Shown here: positions 35,378-44,310 of the stretch, one piece after another | How positions within the stretch are numbered: position 1 is the stretch's first letter | Layout of the letters: each line of letters opens with the position of its first letter | Assembly: GCA_020632595.1 (NCBI GenBank) | Contig: JACKFF010000003.1 | Location: 1 to 64,000 of the forward strand | Length of the DNA: 64,000 nucleotides | DNA from: Nitrospiraceae bacterium | GTDB lineage: Bacteria; Nitrospirota; Nitrospiria; Nitrospirales; UBA8639 | Direction: 5' to 3' | The notes under the pieces: generated by a model | Seen by the model: the letters and a program-made list of their open reading frames with translations, nothing else | What the model was told of the DNA's origin: nothing | Databases searched by the model: none | Program-made: the position numbers and the translations under genes

Positions 35378-35651
35378 ATACACAATGATTGTGATTCAGC
35401 GAGGGAGAATGGCCTTGGGCACTTCACCTGCACAAAGTCTGAAAAGGGACGTTGTCATGAATTTTTTCCTGGCCTCATTTCCCAGGAAACGGAACGAAGA
35501 CGTACGCCTCAATCCCCCCCTTGAGGCGGGCCTCTCCCTTTAGACAGGGGAATGGGTTTTCGTTTTTGATGTGCTTTTAGAGAAAGAGAGAAGAGTGAAC
35601 TTGTGGGACTGGATGGGATCTTAAGAGAACATGTCGAAGAGCAATTGGGTG
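35378..35651. other. Short unique stretch between IS1595 and the duplicated gene end
   Basis: No gene is seen. The first bases continue the palindromic insertion target. Confidence 0.4.
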
Positions 35652-35776
35652 ATCAGGGAGATTCGTAGACTTCATCCCGCAAGTGATCGACCTGAATGTT
35701 ATGTCGTTTGATTTTTTTGATGAGTCCCTGCCGGCTTAAGCCTAACCGTTTGGCCGTTTGGACCTGATTGAACCGG
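35652..35776. repeat. Direct repeat copy A: detached 3' end of the GAF-AAA regulator gene
   Basis: These 125 bases match 36258-36382 with about four differences. They encode the recognition helix and last residues of the regulator but are not joined to it. The pair encloses the higBA remnant. Confidence 0.92.
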
Positions 35777-35780
35777 GGGG

Positions 35781-36086
35781 TTACCCCTGGGCGGTTCCAG
35801 CTAGCTCTGGCACACGCTTAACCTTAATTTTCCCTGAATGCTTTTCCGCCTGGGCAAGATCAAAGGCTGCCTGCATCCGCAACCACGTCTCTGCCCCGCC
35901 GCCGAACGCCTTTTCCAAACGGATCGCCATTTCTGCGGAAATCCCTGCCTTGCCTTTCACGAGCTTATTCAAGAACTGCCGCGAAACTCCGAGTATCTCG
36001 GCCCCTTTTCCTACAGACAGGCCAAGCGGTTCCATGCAATCTTCCCAAACTGATGTTCCAGGATGAGGGGGATTCTTCATTTGCAT
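35781..36086 (-). CDS. higA: HigA-type antitoxin (XRE family)
   Basis: The 101-residue protein has an HTH_3 domain: SVGKGAEILGVSRQFLNKLVKGKAGISAEMAIRLEKAFGG, followed by AETWLRMQAAFDLAQAEK, the signature of HigA antitoxins. The ATG at 36086 has AGGAG seven bases upstream. In an intact pair the toxin gene higB precedes higA; here only the 3' part of higB remains. The antitoxin may still bind DNA and repress its own or other higBA promoters. Its stop lies 5 bases beyond repeat copy A. Confidence 0.9.
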   Translation of the reverse strand: MQMKNPPHPGTSVWEDCMEPLGLSVGKGAEILGVSRQFLNKLVKGKAGISAEMAIRLEKAFGGGAETWLRMQAAFDLAQAEKHSGKIKVKRVPELAGTAQG

Positions 36087-36096
36087 CGCTCTTCTC

Positions 36097-36257
36097 CTAA
36101 TGGTAGTCAATTAAATCCACATCATATGCCTGTCCATTTTCAAACCGGAAAATGATTCGCCAGATTCCTGAAACCCACAAACCCAAAAATCTGCCAAATC
36201 GCCTGTTAGGATTGTAAAAGCCCTGTGTCTCGGTAAGGATTTTGGCCGGAATGAGCC
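36097..36257 (-). pseudogene. Truncated HigB toxin, C-terminal part only
   Basis: The frame reads LWVSGIWRIIFRFENGQAYD then VDLIDYH and a stop 10 bases before higA, which matches the conserved end of RelE-superfamily HigB. The N-terminal half is cut off at the boundary of repeat copy B, so no toxin can be made. Confidence 0.8.
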
Positions 36258-36382
36258 ATCAGGGGGATTCGTAGACTTCATCCCGCAAGTGATCGACCTG
36301 AATATTATGACGTTTGATTTTTTTGATGAGTCCCTGCCGGCTTAAGCCCAACCGTTTGGCCGTTTGGACCTGATTGAACCGG
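36258..36382. repeat. Direct repeat copy B: genuine 3' end of the GAF-AAA regulator gene
   Basis: Partner of copy A at 35652-35776; this copy is in frame with the regulator gene. Confidence 0.92.
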
Positions 36383-37824
36383 CAGGCCAACAAGGTCTCC
36401 TTGATCATGCGTTGCTCCAATTCATCGACGGCTTGATGGAGACTCCGGCCTTTCGGATCTAGGGTGCCTCCGGTCGTTTGGACAGGGCATCGGATGCCTT
36501 CTTCGAGCGCTTCCTCGTGTATCGTCGTTCCACGAACCATGACCATTAATCGTTTGATTTCATTCTCTAACTGCCGGATATTTCCGGGCCAGGAATATTC
36601 CATGAATCGCTGCATGGCCTTGGCGGACAGTTTTTTTCTGGGTCGATCCATCTGCGCGCTGTAGAGGTCCAGAAAATAATTGACGAGCAGGGGGATATCT
36701 GCCGGGATCTCCCGTAAGGCCGGCGTATGCACATGCACGACTTTGAGACGGTAGTAAAGATCGTCTCGAAACGTGCCGGCTTTAATAGCGGCCTCTAAAT
36801 TTTTATTGGTGGCCGCAATGATCCTGATATCGAGAGGAACCGGCTCTCGCTTCCCCACCGGCTCGACGGCTCGCTCCTGCAGCACCCGTAATACTTTGGC
36901 CTGGGCGCTTACGCCCAGATCTCCAATTTCATCCAGAAACAGCGTGCCCTTATTCGCCTGTTCAAATTTGCCTATTCTGGCCTCCACGTCCGTCGCCGTG
37001 CCTTTGCTGATGCCGAATAATTCACTTTCGATTAACGTTTCGGGGAGGGCGGCACAATTGATCGCGACAAACGGTTGACGGGCTCGAGGGCTATTGTAAT
37101 GAATGGCTTTGGCTACCAGTTCCTTCCCGGTTCCGTTTTCCCCGGTAATAAGCACATCCACTGAACTATCCCGGACCTGATCGATGATTCTGATCAGTCG
37201 CTGCATGGGCAGACTGTTACCCATCAGCTTTTTCGTGGAGTACTGTCCTTCGACCTCTTTCCACAAATGCGCGTTTTCCTGTTGCAACCGTTCGCGTTCC
37301 CGCCGCAATTGTTCCATCACATGGAATTTCTGAAGAGGGATGGCGATGCTATCAACCAATGCCTGAGCCACCATTTCATCCTGGACGGTAAAGCTTTTGC
37401 CCTTTTTATTCACGGCTTCAAAGACTCCGATGATGTCTCCGGTTCTGTCCCGAACCGGCAGCGCCAACAGGGTCTGCGTCTGCCGCTTCGTTTGTGCATC
37501 GATGCCGGAAAAAAATCTGGAGTCCGATTGCACATCTTTGACATTGATCAACTCTCCGGACGCCACACAGGCGCCCGCAATCCCTAAGCGAGCATCCAGG
37601 CGCAGTACCCGACCACTCACAGGCAGGGGAAACCACAGCTCACATTCCTTCCGGTCCAGCAGGAACACACTGATCCCCTCCGCCTGCAGTAACCGGCGTG
37701 ATTCTTTTTCAATGAGTTGTAACAAGGTTTGTAATTCCTGCTCCTGGTTGATCTGAAGCAGAAATGTTTCAGGAAGATCTATTCTCTTGTGAGAGGTTGC
37801 TTCATTTCCGGATCGACTCGCCAT
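36259..37824 (-). CDS. GAF-AAA+-Fis regulator, NtrC-like but lacking the GAFTGA loop
   Basis: From the ATG at 37824 the protein has 521 residues: a GAF domain, a coiled linker, an AAA+ domain with Walker A GENGTGKELVAKA, Walker B GTLFLDEIGDL and arginine-finger region FRDDLYYRLKVV, and a Fis-type HTH (NQVQTAKRLGLSRQGLIKKI). In sigma-54 activators the sequence after ESELFG contains GAFTGA, which touches sigma-54; here it reads ISKGTATDVEARIGKFE. It may therefore act on sigma-70 promoters or without polymerase contact. It is the last gene of the CHASE2/kinase run and probably the output regulator. The frame extends to 37881. Confidence 0.88.
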   Translation of the reverse strand: MASRSGNEATSHKRIDLPETFLLQINQEQELQTLLQLIEKESRRLLQAEGISVFLLDRKECELWFPLPVSGRVLRLDARLGIAGACVASGELINVKDVQSDSRFFSGIDAQTKRQTQTLLALPVRDRTGDIIGVFEAVNKKGKSFTVQDEMVAQALVDSIAIPLQKFHVMEQLRRERERLQQENAHLWKEVEGQYSTKKLMGNSLPMQRLIRIIDQVRDSSVDVLITGENGTGKELVAKAIHYNSPRARQPFVAINCAALPETLIESELFGISKGTATDVEARIGKFEQANKGTLFLDEIGDLGVSAQAKVLRVLQERAVEPVGKREPVPLDIRIIAATNKNLEAAIKAGTFRDDLYYRLKVVHVHTPALREIPADIPLLVNYFLDLYSAQMDRPRKKLSAKAMQRFMEYSWPGNIRQLENEIKRLMVMVRGTTIHEEALEEGIRCPVQTTGGTLDPKGRSLHQAVDELEQRMIKETLLACRFNQVQTAKRLGLSRQGLIKKIKRHNIQVDHLRDEVYESP

Positions 37825-37994
37825 GGCGGTGTTCCTGAAAATTCCGTTGACCCCACCCCGCTGGACAGCAGAGGGTATCAACTGTACACATTATGACCAG
37901 GTGTGAATGGAGAAGGCAACTACCCGACCAGCCCCCCTTCTCCATTCTCCCGAGGAGGCAATCCTCTTACCACCCAAAATCACAGCCCCAGGGC

Positions 37995-39965
37995 CTATCC
38001 GTTGGCTTGTTCGATGGGAGTCACCGGACGAGTTTCCGGACTGCCCGTCTTCGTGATCAGCCGGTAAACGGAAATGCCATTGGCTTTACCCCTTAGCCTG
38101 ATCACGCCGACTTCTTTGAGTCTCCACGGATGGTTCCCGAGATAGTGTTTGGTCGTCTCTCCAATCAGAATCCGGCAGGTTTCTTCTTTGGGCCAGGTCT
38201 CCAGCGAGTCTTTTTGAAAACTTTCCAACCGGGAGGCAACATTGACCGAGTCTCCAATGGTCGTAAATTTCAACCGTTGTTCACTGCCCAGACTTCCGAC
38301 GACCACCGGCCCCGTTTGGATGCCTATACGCATTCGCACCGCGGGCAACCCCTGTTGCTGCCATTGAGAATTGAGATGTCGCATTTCCTGTTCCAGAGCC
38401 ACGGCACAACTGACTGCATGGTTGACATCCTGCCGCTTGTCGGCTTCCGTTTGTCCCAGCCGGAATACCCCGAAATCCGCTTTGATCATGTCTCCGTGAT
38501 AATCATCAACCATCCCGCCATGATTGGTAATGATTTTCACCATGCGCTCCATGTAGGTGTTGAGCCAGTCCAGGACCGTGTCGGGTTCCATGTTTTCTGC
38601 CACAGTCGTAAATCCTTCAAGATCCGTAAACAAGGTTGTTACCACCAATTTTTGTGGGCGCAACCGGCCCTTTTCTAAAAATTGTTCCCGCTTCTCCCAA
38701 ACAGCTTGAGCCACTTCTGAAGAGACATGCCGGGAAAAAAGCGACATCAGGAGCGCCCGGTCCTGCTTTTCCCGGTTCGAAAGCCAGGCTGTCACCACCA
38801 TGGCGTTGATGACCAATCCAATGACCGGCGGGATAAACGGGATCCACGTCCCATACATCATTCCGCCCACCACCACTCCGCTTAGCAGCAGCATCCCCAT
38901 GAGCACAGCCAGAGAGAAACGCCAGGCACCTCGAACCCACACGCCGATGAATCCGCCCCCGAGCACCCATAACCCGATCCAGGCGGCTTCCAGGGAATCT
39001 GAAAATGTCGCGATGGGGGCCTGGCCCTCGCCCTTCGCTAAGCGGAGCAGTTGGTGCACCATGTATCCATGCAATTCAAGTCCGGGAATTGGGGGACATA
39101 CCGTGAGTGTTCCGCATTGAGAGGTATAAAAATAATCTTTGACGCCCTGGGCGATAACTCCAACAAGCACGATGTGGTCCTGAAGCAACTCCGCATTGAA
39201 TTTTCCTTCCAGTATGGCTCCAAAGGAAATGGTCGGAAAGACGTCCTTCCCCCGTTTAAGATCTAACAGATATTGATATCCCTGGGCATCGGCTTCCACA
39301 TACCCCCCGTCGTGCGATTCGAAGGGTCGAATGACCGTTTTTCCAAGTCGCAGCCAGTCGGAATTCTCAACGGACGGCTTGGGGACGATCTTCTCATGCT
39401 GTAAATATTGGAGGGCCAGCAGCAATGAAAAGGACCGATAGAAATTGGTCCCATCATCCAGGAATAAGAGACCCCGGCGAACGATCCCGCCGGAATCGAC
39501 GACCACATCGTTAAATCCGGTACGATCCGTGCCTTGCAACATGGCCGGACCGGGAATACCCCCCTTCTCAATTTTTCCGAATTTCATGACCATCAGAATT
39601 TCCGGATGCGCCTCAAGTATCCGGTCCAATTCCTGCCGACCGGGCGGCACTTCCAAATCCCGGTAGATATCCACTCCGATCGCTCGAGGGTGGTGTGTCA
39701 TCATGACGTCCAGGGCTCGGGCAAGGACTCCATCTGTTACCGGCCAATGCCCCAAGGTCCGGATATCCTGGTCCGTAATCGACACCAGCGTAATCGGTGG
39801 GGTCGGCTGGGTGTTGGTCGGACGGAGACGCATTGACCAATCGTAGGCTTCCAGTTCCGCACTTTCCATAAAGCCTTCCCCCCGAAGCCCCATCACAGCC
39901 AGAAAAACCAGGAGAGTCATGAGCCCGATTTGAAAGGCGGGAGAAGGAAGAGGAGAATGGCCCAC
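37995..39965 (-). CDS. CHASE2-domain class III adenylate cyclase, catalytic residues intact
   Basis: The 656-residue protein has an N-terminal membrane helix, a periplasmic CHASE2 domain (SITDQDIRTLGHWPVTDGVL, AIGVDIYRDL, FYRSFSLLLALQYL), three membrane helices around residues 325-400, and a cytoplasmic cyclase domain. The metal-binding Asp residues are in TLFTDLEGFTTVAE and YHGDMIKADFG; the purine-site Lys and transition-state residues are in KFTTIGDSVNVASRLE. It would make cAMP in answer to a periplasmic signal. CHASE2 cyclases of this type are common in cyanobacteria and in Nitrospira. The upstream neighbour is a GAF histidine kinase. Confidence 0.92.
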   Translation of the reverse strand: MGHSPLPSPAFQIGLMTLLVFLAVMGLRGEGFMESAELEAYDWSMRLRPTNTQPTPPITLVSITDQDIRTLGHWPVTDGVLARALDVMMTHHPRAIGVDIYRDLEVPPGRQELDRILEAHPEILMVMKFGKIEKGGIPGPAMLQGTDRTGFNDVVVDSGGIVRRGLLFLDDGTNFYRSFSLLLALQYLQHEKIVPKPSVENSDWLRLGKTVIRPFESHDGGYVEADAQGYQYLLDLKRGKDVFPTISFGAILEGKFNAELLQDHIVLVGVIAQGVKDYFYTSQCGTLTVCPPIPGLELHGYMVHQLLRLAKGEGQAPIATFSDSLEAAWIGLWVLGGGFIGVWVRGAWRFSLAVLMGMLLLSGVVVGGMMYGTWIPFIPPVIGLVINAMVVTAWLSNREKQDRALLMSLFSRHVSSEVAQAVWEKREQFLEKGRLRPQKLVVTTLFTDLEGFTTVAENMEPDTVLDWLNTYMERMVKIITNHGGMVDDYHGDMIKADFGVFRLGQTEADKRQDVNHAVSCAVALEQEMRHLNSQWQQQGLPAVRMRIGIQTGPVVVGSLGSEQRLKFTTIGDSVNVASRLESFQKDSLETWPKEETCRILIGETTKHYLGNHPWRLKEVGVIRLRGKANGISVYRLITKTGSPETRPVTPIEQANG

Positions 39966-40120
39966 AGAAATCCCCTTAACGACTCAAGTACCTTAGGGTG
40001 AAAAAGAAAACAGGAAGATATCTGCCAGGTTTTGTTGGGCACCCCAAGCAAGTACAGGCTGAGATCGTGCCATGAACGGGAAGAACGTTGTTCACGCCTC
40101 GTACCCGTTTTTCAAAATCC

Positions 40121-41401
40121 TCAAGAAGACACGTGATCCGAAGAAAACGTCGTCGGCACTTCCATGGGCAAATGAATGTGAAAAACGGTGCCCCTATTCA
40201 CTTCACTCTCGACCCCGATGACTCCCGAATGCGCTTCGATGACATCCTTAACAATTTTTGTTCCCAACCCGGTTCCACCCTGTTTCCGGCTTATCGCTCT
40301 GGCCGTGAATAACGTATCTCGAATTTCGGCGGGCATGCCTCGCCCGGTATCAATCACGGACACGTGAACTGTCTTTCCCATAGCCTCCATCTGTCCCTTT
40401 ATGGTTATGGACCCACCCTTGGGAACTTCGGAAATGGCGTTATTGACAAGGTTATAAAAGGCATTGAACAGCCGGGGTTCATCGGCTTGCATCACCGGCA
40501 ATTCCAGAATTCCCTCATGAACCAGGGTTATCCCTTTTTCTTGAGCCGCCAGCTTCAAGGTATCAAACACCGAAGCGACCACATGGTGAAGTTTACAAGG
40601 GGCAAAACGTGGAGGACTCGTCAACCCCTTCACACAATCGGCAATTTCTTTCACGCGCTCTTGAATCCGTTTGGCGTTATTGGCCACCATTCCAATGACC
40701 TCCAGGCATAATGCATGGGTCACTCGGCCTTTGTCGGGATCAAACCTTGGAAGATCCGCGAAGACGTCGTTCATCTCATCTCTCAGGAGTGACGTCCCAC
40801 ACAGGACCGGCATCAACATATTTTTCACGTCATGCCCAATGTCTCCCAGGATTCGCGCCACTTCCGCCAATTTAGCTTCCTGAAATAATCGCGCCTGCTC
40901 GATGGCCAGTGCCGTGAACGCCCCGATGATCATTAAGATGGCCACGTCGTCCTGATTTAACCGGTCCTCCCGCTTGTTCATCACCTCCAGGACACCTATC
41001 GGATGTCCTTCCCATCGGTTCAGAGGAATGGCAATCAGGTCCCTGGTGTGGAACCCGCTTAGTTGATCGATTGTCTCAAGGTGACGCTGATCCTCCTTTA
41101 CATCCTTAATCACCACAGGTTCTCCCGTGGCGAAAACCGATCCCGCAATGCCTTGCGTCCATGGAAATGCCGTTCCGGGTTTGAGTGGTTGGTCACCAAT
41201 TGAATGGTAAAACACCAATTCCTTCGATTCCGGACTGGCCAACAACACGGAACCGGCTCGGCAGTTCACAATCTCCAAGGCTATCTTTAATCCTTGTTCC
41301 ACCACATCTTCCACGCTGAGATGCTGAAAAAGCGCCTGGCTTATTTTCCGGGCAGCCTCCAGTTCCCGCTCTTTGCGCTCCAGTTGGCTCGAGGGATTCA
41401 C
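40121..41401 (-). CDS. GAF-domain histidine kinase (copy 1)
   Basis: The 426-residue soluble kinase has a GAF domain (residues about 35-180, with VLEVMNKREDRLNQDD), a dimerisation helix with phospho-acceptor His in ARILGDIGHDVKNMLMP, and a HATPase_c domain with N box FYNLVNNAI, DTGRGMP and GGTGLGTKIV. No receiver domain is attached and no response regulator gene is adjacent. It is 37% or more similar by eye to the kinase at 44311-45654 over most of the length, including the odd GHDVKNMLMPVL block, so the two arose by duplication. Confidence 0.9.
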   Translation of the reverse strand: MNPSSQLERKERELEAARKISQALFQHLSVEDVVEQGLKIALEIVNCRAGSVLLASPESKELVFYHSIGDQPLKPGTAFPWTQGIAGSVFATGEPVVIKDVKEDQRHLETIDQLSGFHTRDLIAIPLNRWEGHPIGVLEVMNKREDRLNQDDVAILMIIGAFTALAIEQARLFQEAKLAEVARILGDIGHDVKNMLMPVLCGTSLLRDEMNDVFADLPRFDPDKGRVTHALCLEVIGMVANNAKRIQERVKEIADCVKGLTSPPRFAPCKLHHVVASVFDTLKLAAQEKGITLVHEGILELPVMQADEPRLFNAFYNLVNNAISEVPKGGSITIKGQMEAMGKTVHVSVIDTGRGMPAEIRDTLFTARAISRKQGGTGLGTKIVKDVIEAHSGVIGVESEVNRGTVFHIHLPMEVPTTFSSDHVSS

Positions 41402-41773
41402 ATCCGGCTCCGTAATGATGTCAATGTTGACCCAATTTCCACCATGGCCGAATCATATGTTGGGAATTATCAGAAAAGGGTAGCAAAATTTTAGAATAAA
41501 AGCTTGTTGGGTTTTAAAGGGATCACGCAAGAAGACGGTGTACCTGATGACAGGCGAACTTTCTCGGACTGGCTCCTGCGCTCGCGGAGTCCGAATAAGT
41601 ATGACCAAAGCATGCAGACTCTCCTCCTTGATCCTTGAAACAGATTCGTGCTGGACGAGTTTGCGTCTGCGGAGGGTCTCGGTTGACGTCAATCTAACCG
41701 ATGTGGCCCAAGAGCCTGAAGAGGAATGTATTGCAGTTCTTCTTCCAAGTCAGCGTATACAAGTATAAAGCCA
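41402..41773. other. Intergenic region between the two kinase-cyclase pairs
   Basis: No supported gene. It may hold a promoter for the second pair; no clear boxes were found. Confidence 0.4.
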
Positions 41774-44134
41774 TCAGATGCCAGGATTTTCGATTGGATT
41801 TCTGGACCCAGGGAAAGGATTCGATCTGGAAGAGTCATGATCGTTGGCACGAAGCGCATCACAGCATGGGCCAGGGCTATTGTTTTCTAGTGTCACCGCT
41901 TTATCCCATCGTTCAGGAGGTGGATTGTTGCTGTATTGTTCACAGAGTTGGAGATAAAATTCCGACGGTCCATCTCCCTGGAGAAGGTCAAGACACTGAG
42001 AGAACAATTCCCGTGCGATATTCCAATCCTGCATTCTAAATGCCCCGAGACCTTTGGCAAAGATCCGACTCGCGACCATCCGGTTTTGGTCAGACTCCTC
42101 CAGGCGACTGATGAGTTCGTGAATGACACACGATTGCTCATAGCCATTCAGCTTAAATTGTCCAAGCTCTCTCCAGAGAAAGGGGGCTTCAAGTCCCTGG
42201 ATGACATCGCCCGTCACGGCGATTGTCGTTCCCAAATACTTATTCAACCCTTCCACCCGGAAAGCCGTATCCACGACCTCTCCGGCCGGACGGGACTCAG
42301 CATAGTCGAAGGCCCTCCCCGTGCCGATGGTAAACTGTCCGCAATGCAACCCGATTCTTGTGGGAAGACGGTATGACCCCACCTCTTGGTTAAACCGGTC
42401 AATCGATTTCGCAATATCCAGGGCTGCGAAGCACGCTTGCTTTCTCAGCCCCAACTGATCCTGAGGCGCTTTCCAGATCGCCAGAATCGAATATCCCCTC
42501 AGATCGATAATAAGCCCACCATTGTGGCGAACAGCCGTAAAGAGCGCGTTAAAGTATTTCCCCAGTAAACCGCGCAGTTCCTGAGGGTTCAATTTTTCCG
42601 ATAGGGTCGTGTAATCTTCAACATCGGTAAAGAGACAGGTTCCATAGACCACTTGAGGGCCGCCCTTGAGATTGGCGAGGTCCAGGGACAGCGCATCCAC
42701 CACACCATTGGGCAGGTAGTCCCCAAAAATCTTGCGCATCTTTTTCCGCTCCTTATCAATCTGATAATAGTTCCATGAAACGGCACTCCCGAACGCTAAT
42801 GGACCCTGCACCAACAACGGAATCACGAGGGGAGACCACATAAAGACGTTCTCAAATGCATAGACGGCTCCCCCGAGATACAAGAGACTTAAGACTAGGA
42901 CTGCGCCGAAAGCCATTACCGTTGAAACCATCCGGGAAATTACCCCCACAAGCAGGCCCCAACACAGGAGAAGCCACATCCTGGCACCCAGACCCATAGG
43001 TGTGACGGAAGAGTCCTCCAGCATGTTGGCAAAAGCCGTGGCGGCTATTTCCACGCCTCCCGTAAAGACCTCTTTCCCCTGGAAAAATACCGTATAAAAC
43101 CCATCCCTTGGTTCCTCCGGAAAATTTTTTGAGAATCCCACAAAGACGGCTTTGTCTTTCAGATTCATAAACGCACCCCTGGGGGCGTCGGGTTGGGAAT
43201 CCAGGACCTGTTCATACGGAATGGTGGAAATGGTCCGTGGAGGTCCATAGAAGTTGAGATAATGGCTGTGCCCGCTTCCGTAAACCTTGATCAGCGCCTC
43301 AAGCTGCTTGAAGTTCTTCACTTTGGTTAGGCGGGGTCCCGCATGCCTGAAGGCCTTGAGCATATCTTCCATCAGGCGCGGATCACTCTCAAAGAGTTCT
43401 CTGATATTCCGCGCCAACTCCACCAGCCCTTTGCTTGTTCGTGCCGATTCAAAATCCTTGGGAAGTCGGCCGGTGAGTTTGGGGCGGACCTGCTCAAGGA
43501 GTTCAATAAACTGTTGATAGACGGGTGAAAAAAACAATTGGATTGCCAGAATGGGAAAAATTGGCGCTTGACCCGCTCCTTGTTGAAACGTCCAATCCTG
43601 GGAGAACTTAACCGGATTTTTTACAAGCACAAACGGCCCGGTTCCGGCGGCCGCTTCCTTAAAGGGCACAAATGGCTTGGAGATGTCCACGATGCTATCG
43701 GCCTCACCCCGGGCTCCTGACCCCATGGCCATGGAAATGTTCCTGGCGATCAACGGATCCGCCAACACGACATTCCCGGCTTTTTTAATCGCGTTTTCAA
43801 ACAATCCATCCTCCTCCGGCGATCGGGCTTCCAGAAAATTCACGTCAAAGATTATGACCCTGGCTCCGGCTTGCACCAAGCGCTCCGTCAGCCGCGCATA
43901 AAGGGAGCGAGGCCATTCGTCGGGATCGTCAGGGACGTTAAAGTGCGCTGAAGAATCATGATCAATACCAATGATCACGAGGTCACCCGGTGGAGGCCGG
44001 ACACCTCGCAATTGGAACAAAAGACCTAAGCCAACATCTTCTTCAACACTGCGAGAGAGTGGGACAATACTGAGGGCAACTCCCACCATGCCAATGAGCA
44101 GACCAAATAAAGCGGCCTTTATGAGTTTGGCCAC
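41774..44134 (-). CDS. CHASE2-domain cyclase-like protein, catalytic site degenerate
   Basis: The 786-residue protein has a CHASE2 domain (DLVIIGIDHDSSAHFNVPDD ... ARVIIFDVNFLEARSPEED), three membrane helices around residues 385-455, a class III cyclase-type domain and a C-terminal tail with a TPR-like segment. In the cyclase domain the first metal Asp is kept (CLFTDVEDYTTLSE), but the second is Tyr (LRGYSILAIW instead of GDSxLAxW) and the usual GDxVNxAxR reads GEVVDTAFR. Catalysis is therefore doubtful; it may be a sensor or a regulatory partner of an active cyclase. It pairs with the kinase encoded just upstream. Confidence 0.9.
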   Translation of the reverse strand: MAKLIKAALFGLLIGMVGVALSIVPLSRSVEEDVGLGLLFQLRGVRPPPGDLVIIGIDHDSSAHFNVPDDPDEWPRSLYARLTERLVQAGARVIIFDVNFLEARSPEEDGLFENAIKKAGNVVLADPLIARNISMAMGSGARGEADSIVDISKPFVPFKEAAAGTGPFVLVKNPVKFSQDWTFQQGAGQAPIFPILAIQLFFSPVYQQFIELLEQVRPKLTGRLPKDFESARTSKGLVELARNIRELFESDPRLMEDMLKAFRHAGPRLTKVKNFKQLEALIKVYGSGHSHYLNFYGPPRTISTIPYEQVLDSQPDAPRGAFMNLKDKAVFVGFSKNFPEEPRDGFYTVFFQGKEVFTGGVEIAATAFANMLEDSSVTPMGLGARMWLLLCWGLLVGVISRMVSTVMAFGAVLVLSLLYLGGAVYAFENVFMWSPLVIPLLVQGPLAFGSAVSWNYYQIDKERKKMRKIFGDYLPNGVVDALSLDLANLKGGPQVVYGTCLFTDVEDYTTLSEKLNPQELRGLLGKYFNALFTAVRHNGGLIIDLRGYSILAIWKAPQDQLGLRKQACFAALDIAKSIDRFNQEVGSYRLPTRIGLHCGQFTIGTGRAFDYAESRPAGEVVDTAFRVEGLNKYLGTTIAVTGDVIQGLEAPFLWRELGQFKLNGYEQSCVIHELISRLEESDQNRMVASRIFAKGLGAFRMQDWNIARELFSQCLDLLQGDGPSEFYLQLCEQYSNNPPPERWDKAVTLENNSPGPCCDALRANDHDSSRSNPFPGSRNPIENPGI

Positions 44135-44310
44135 GAAGGCTCCCCTCTGATTCCGGCCATCTCATTCCTAAAGATACCGCCAGAACCGTCAGAACCCACT
44201 GCTCCCTGTGGGCATTTCCGATCGACCTATCCCACCAGCTTCATCGTTGGCCTCTGAGACGCACACACCAATCAGTTTTCACCATGGAAGCCGAGCCGTC
44301 GGGACAACTT

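Noticed and set aside
36097..36257. Functional HigB toxin
   Set aside because: Only the C-terminal part is present; the reading frame has no start and stops at the duplicated repeat.
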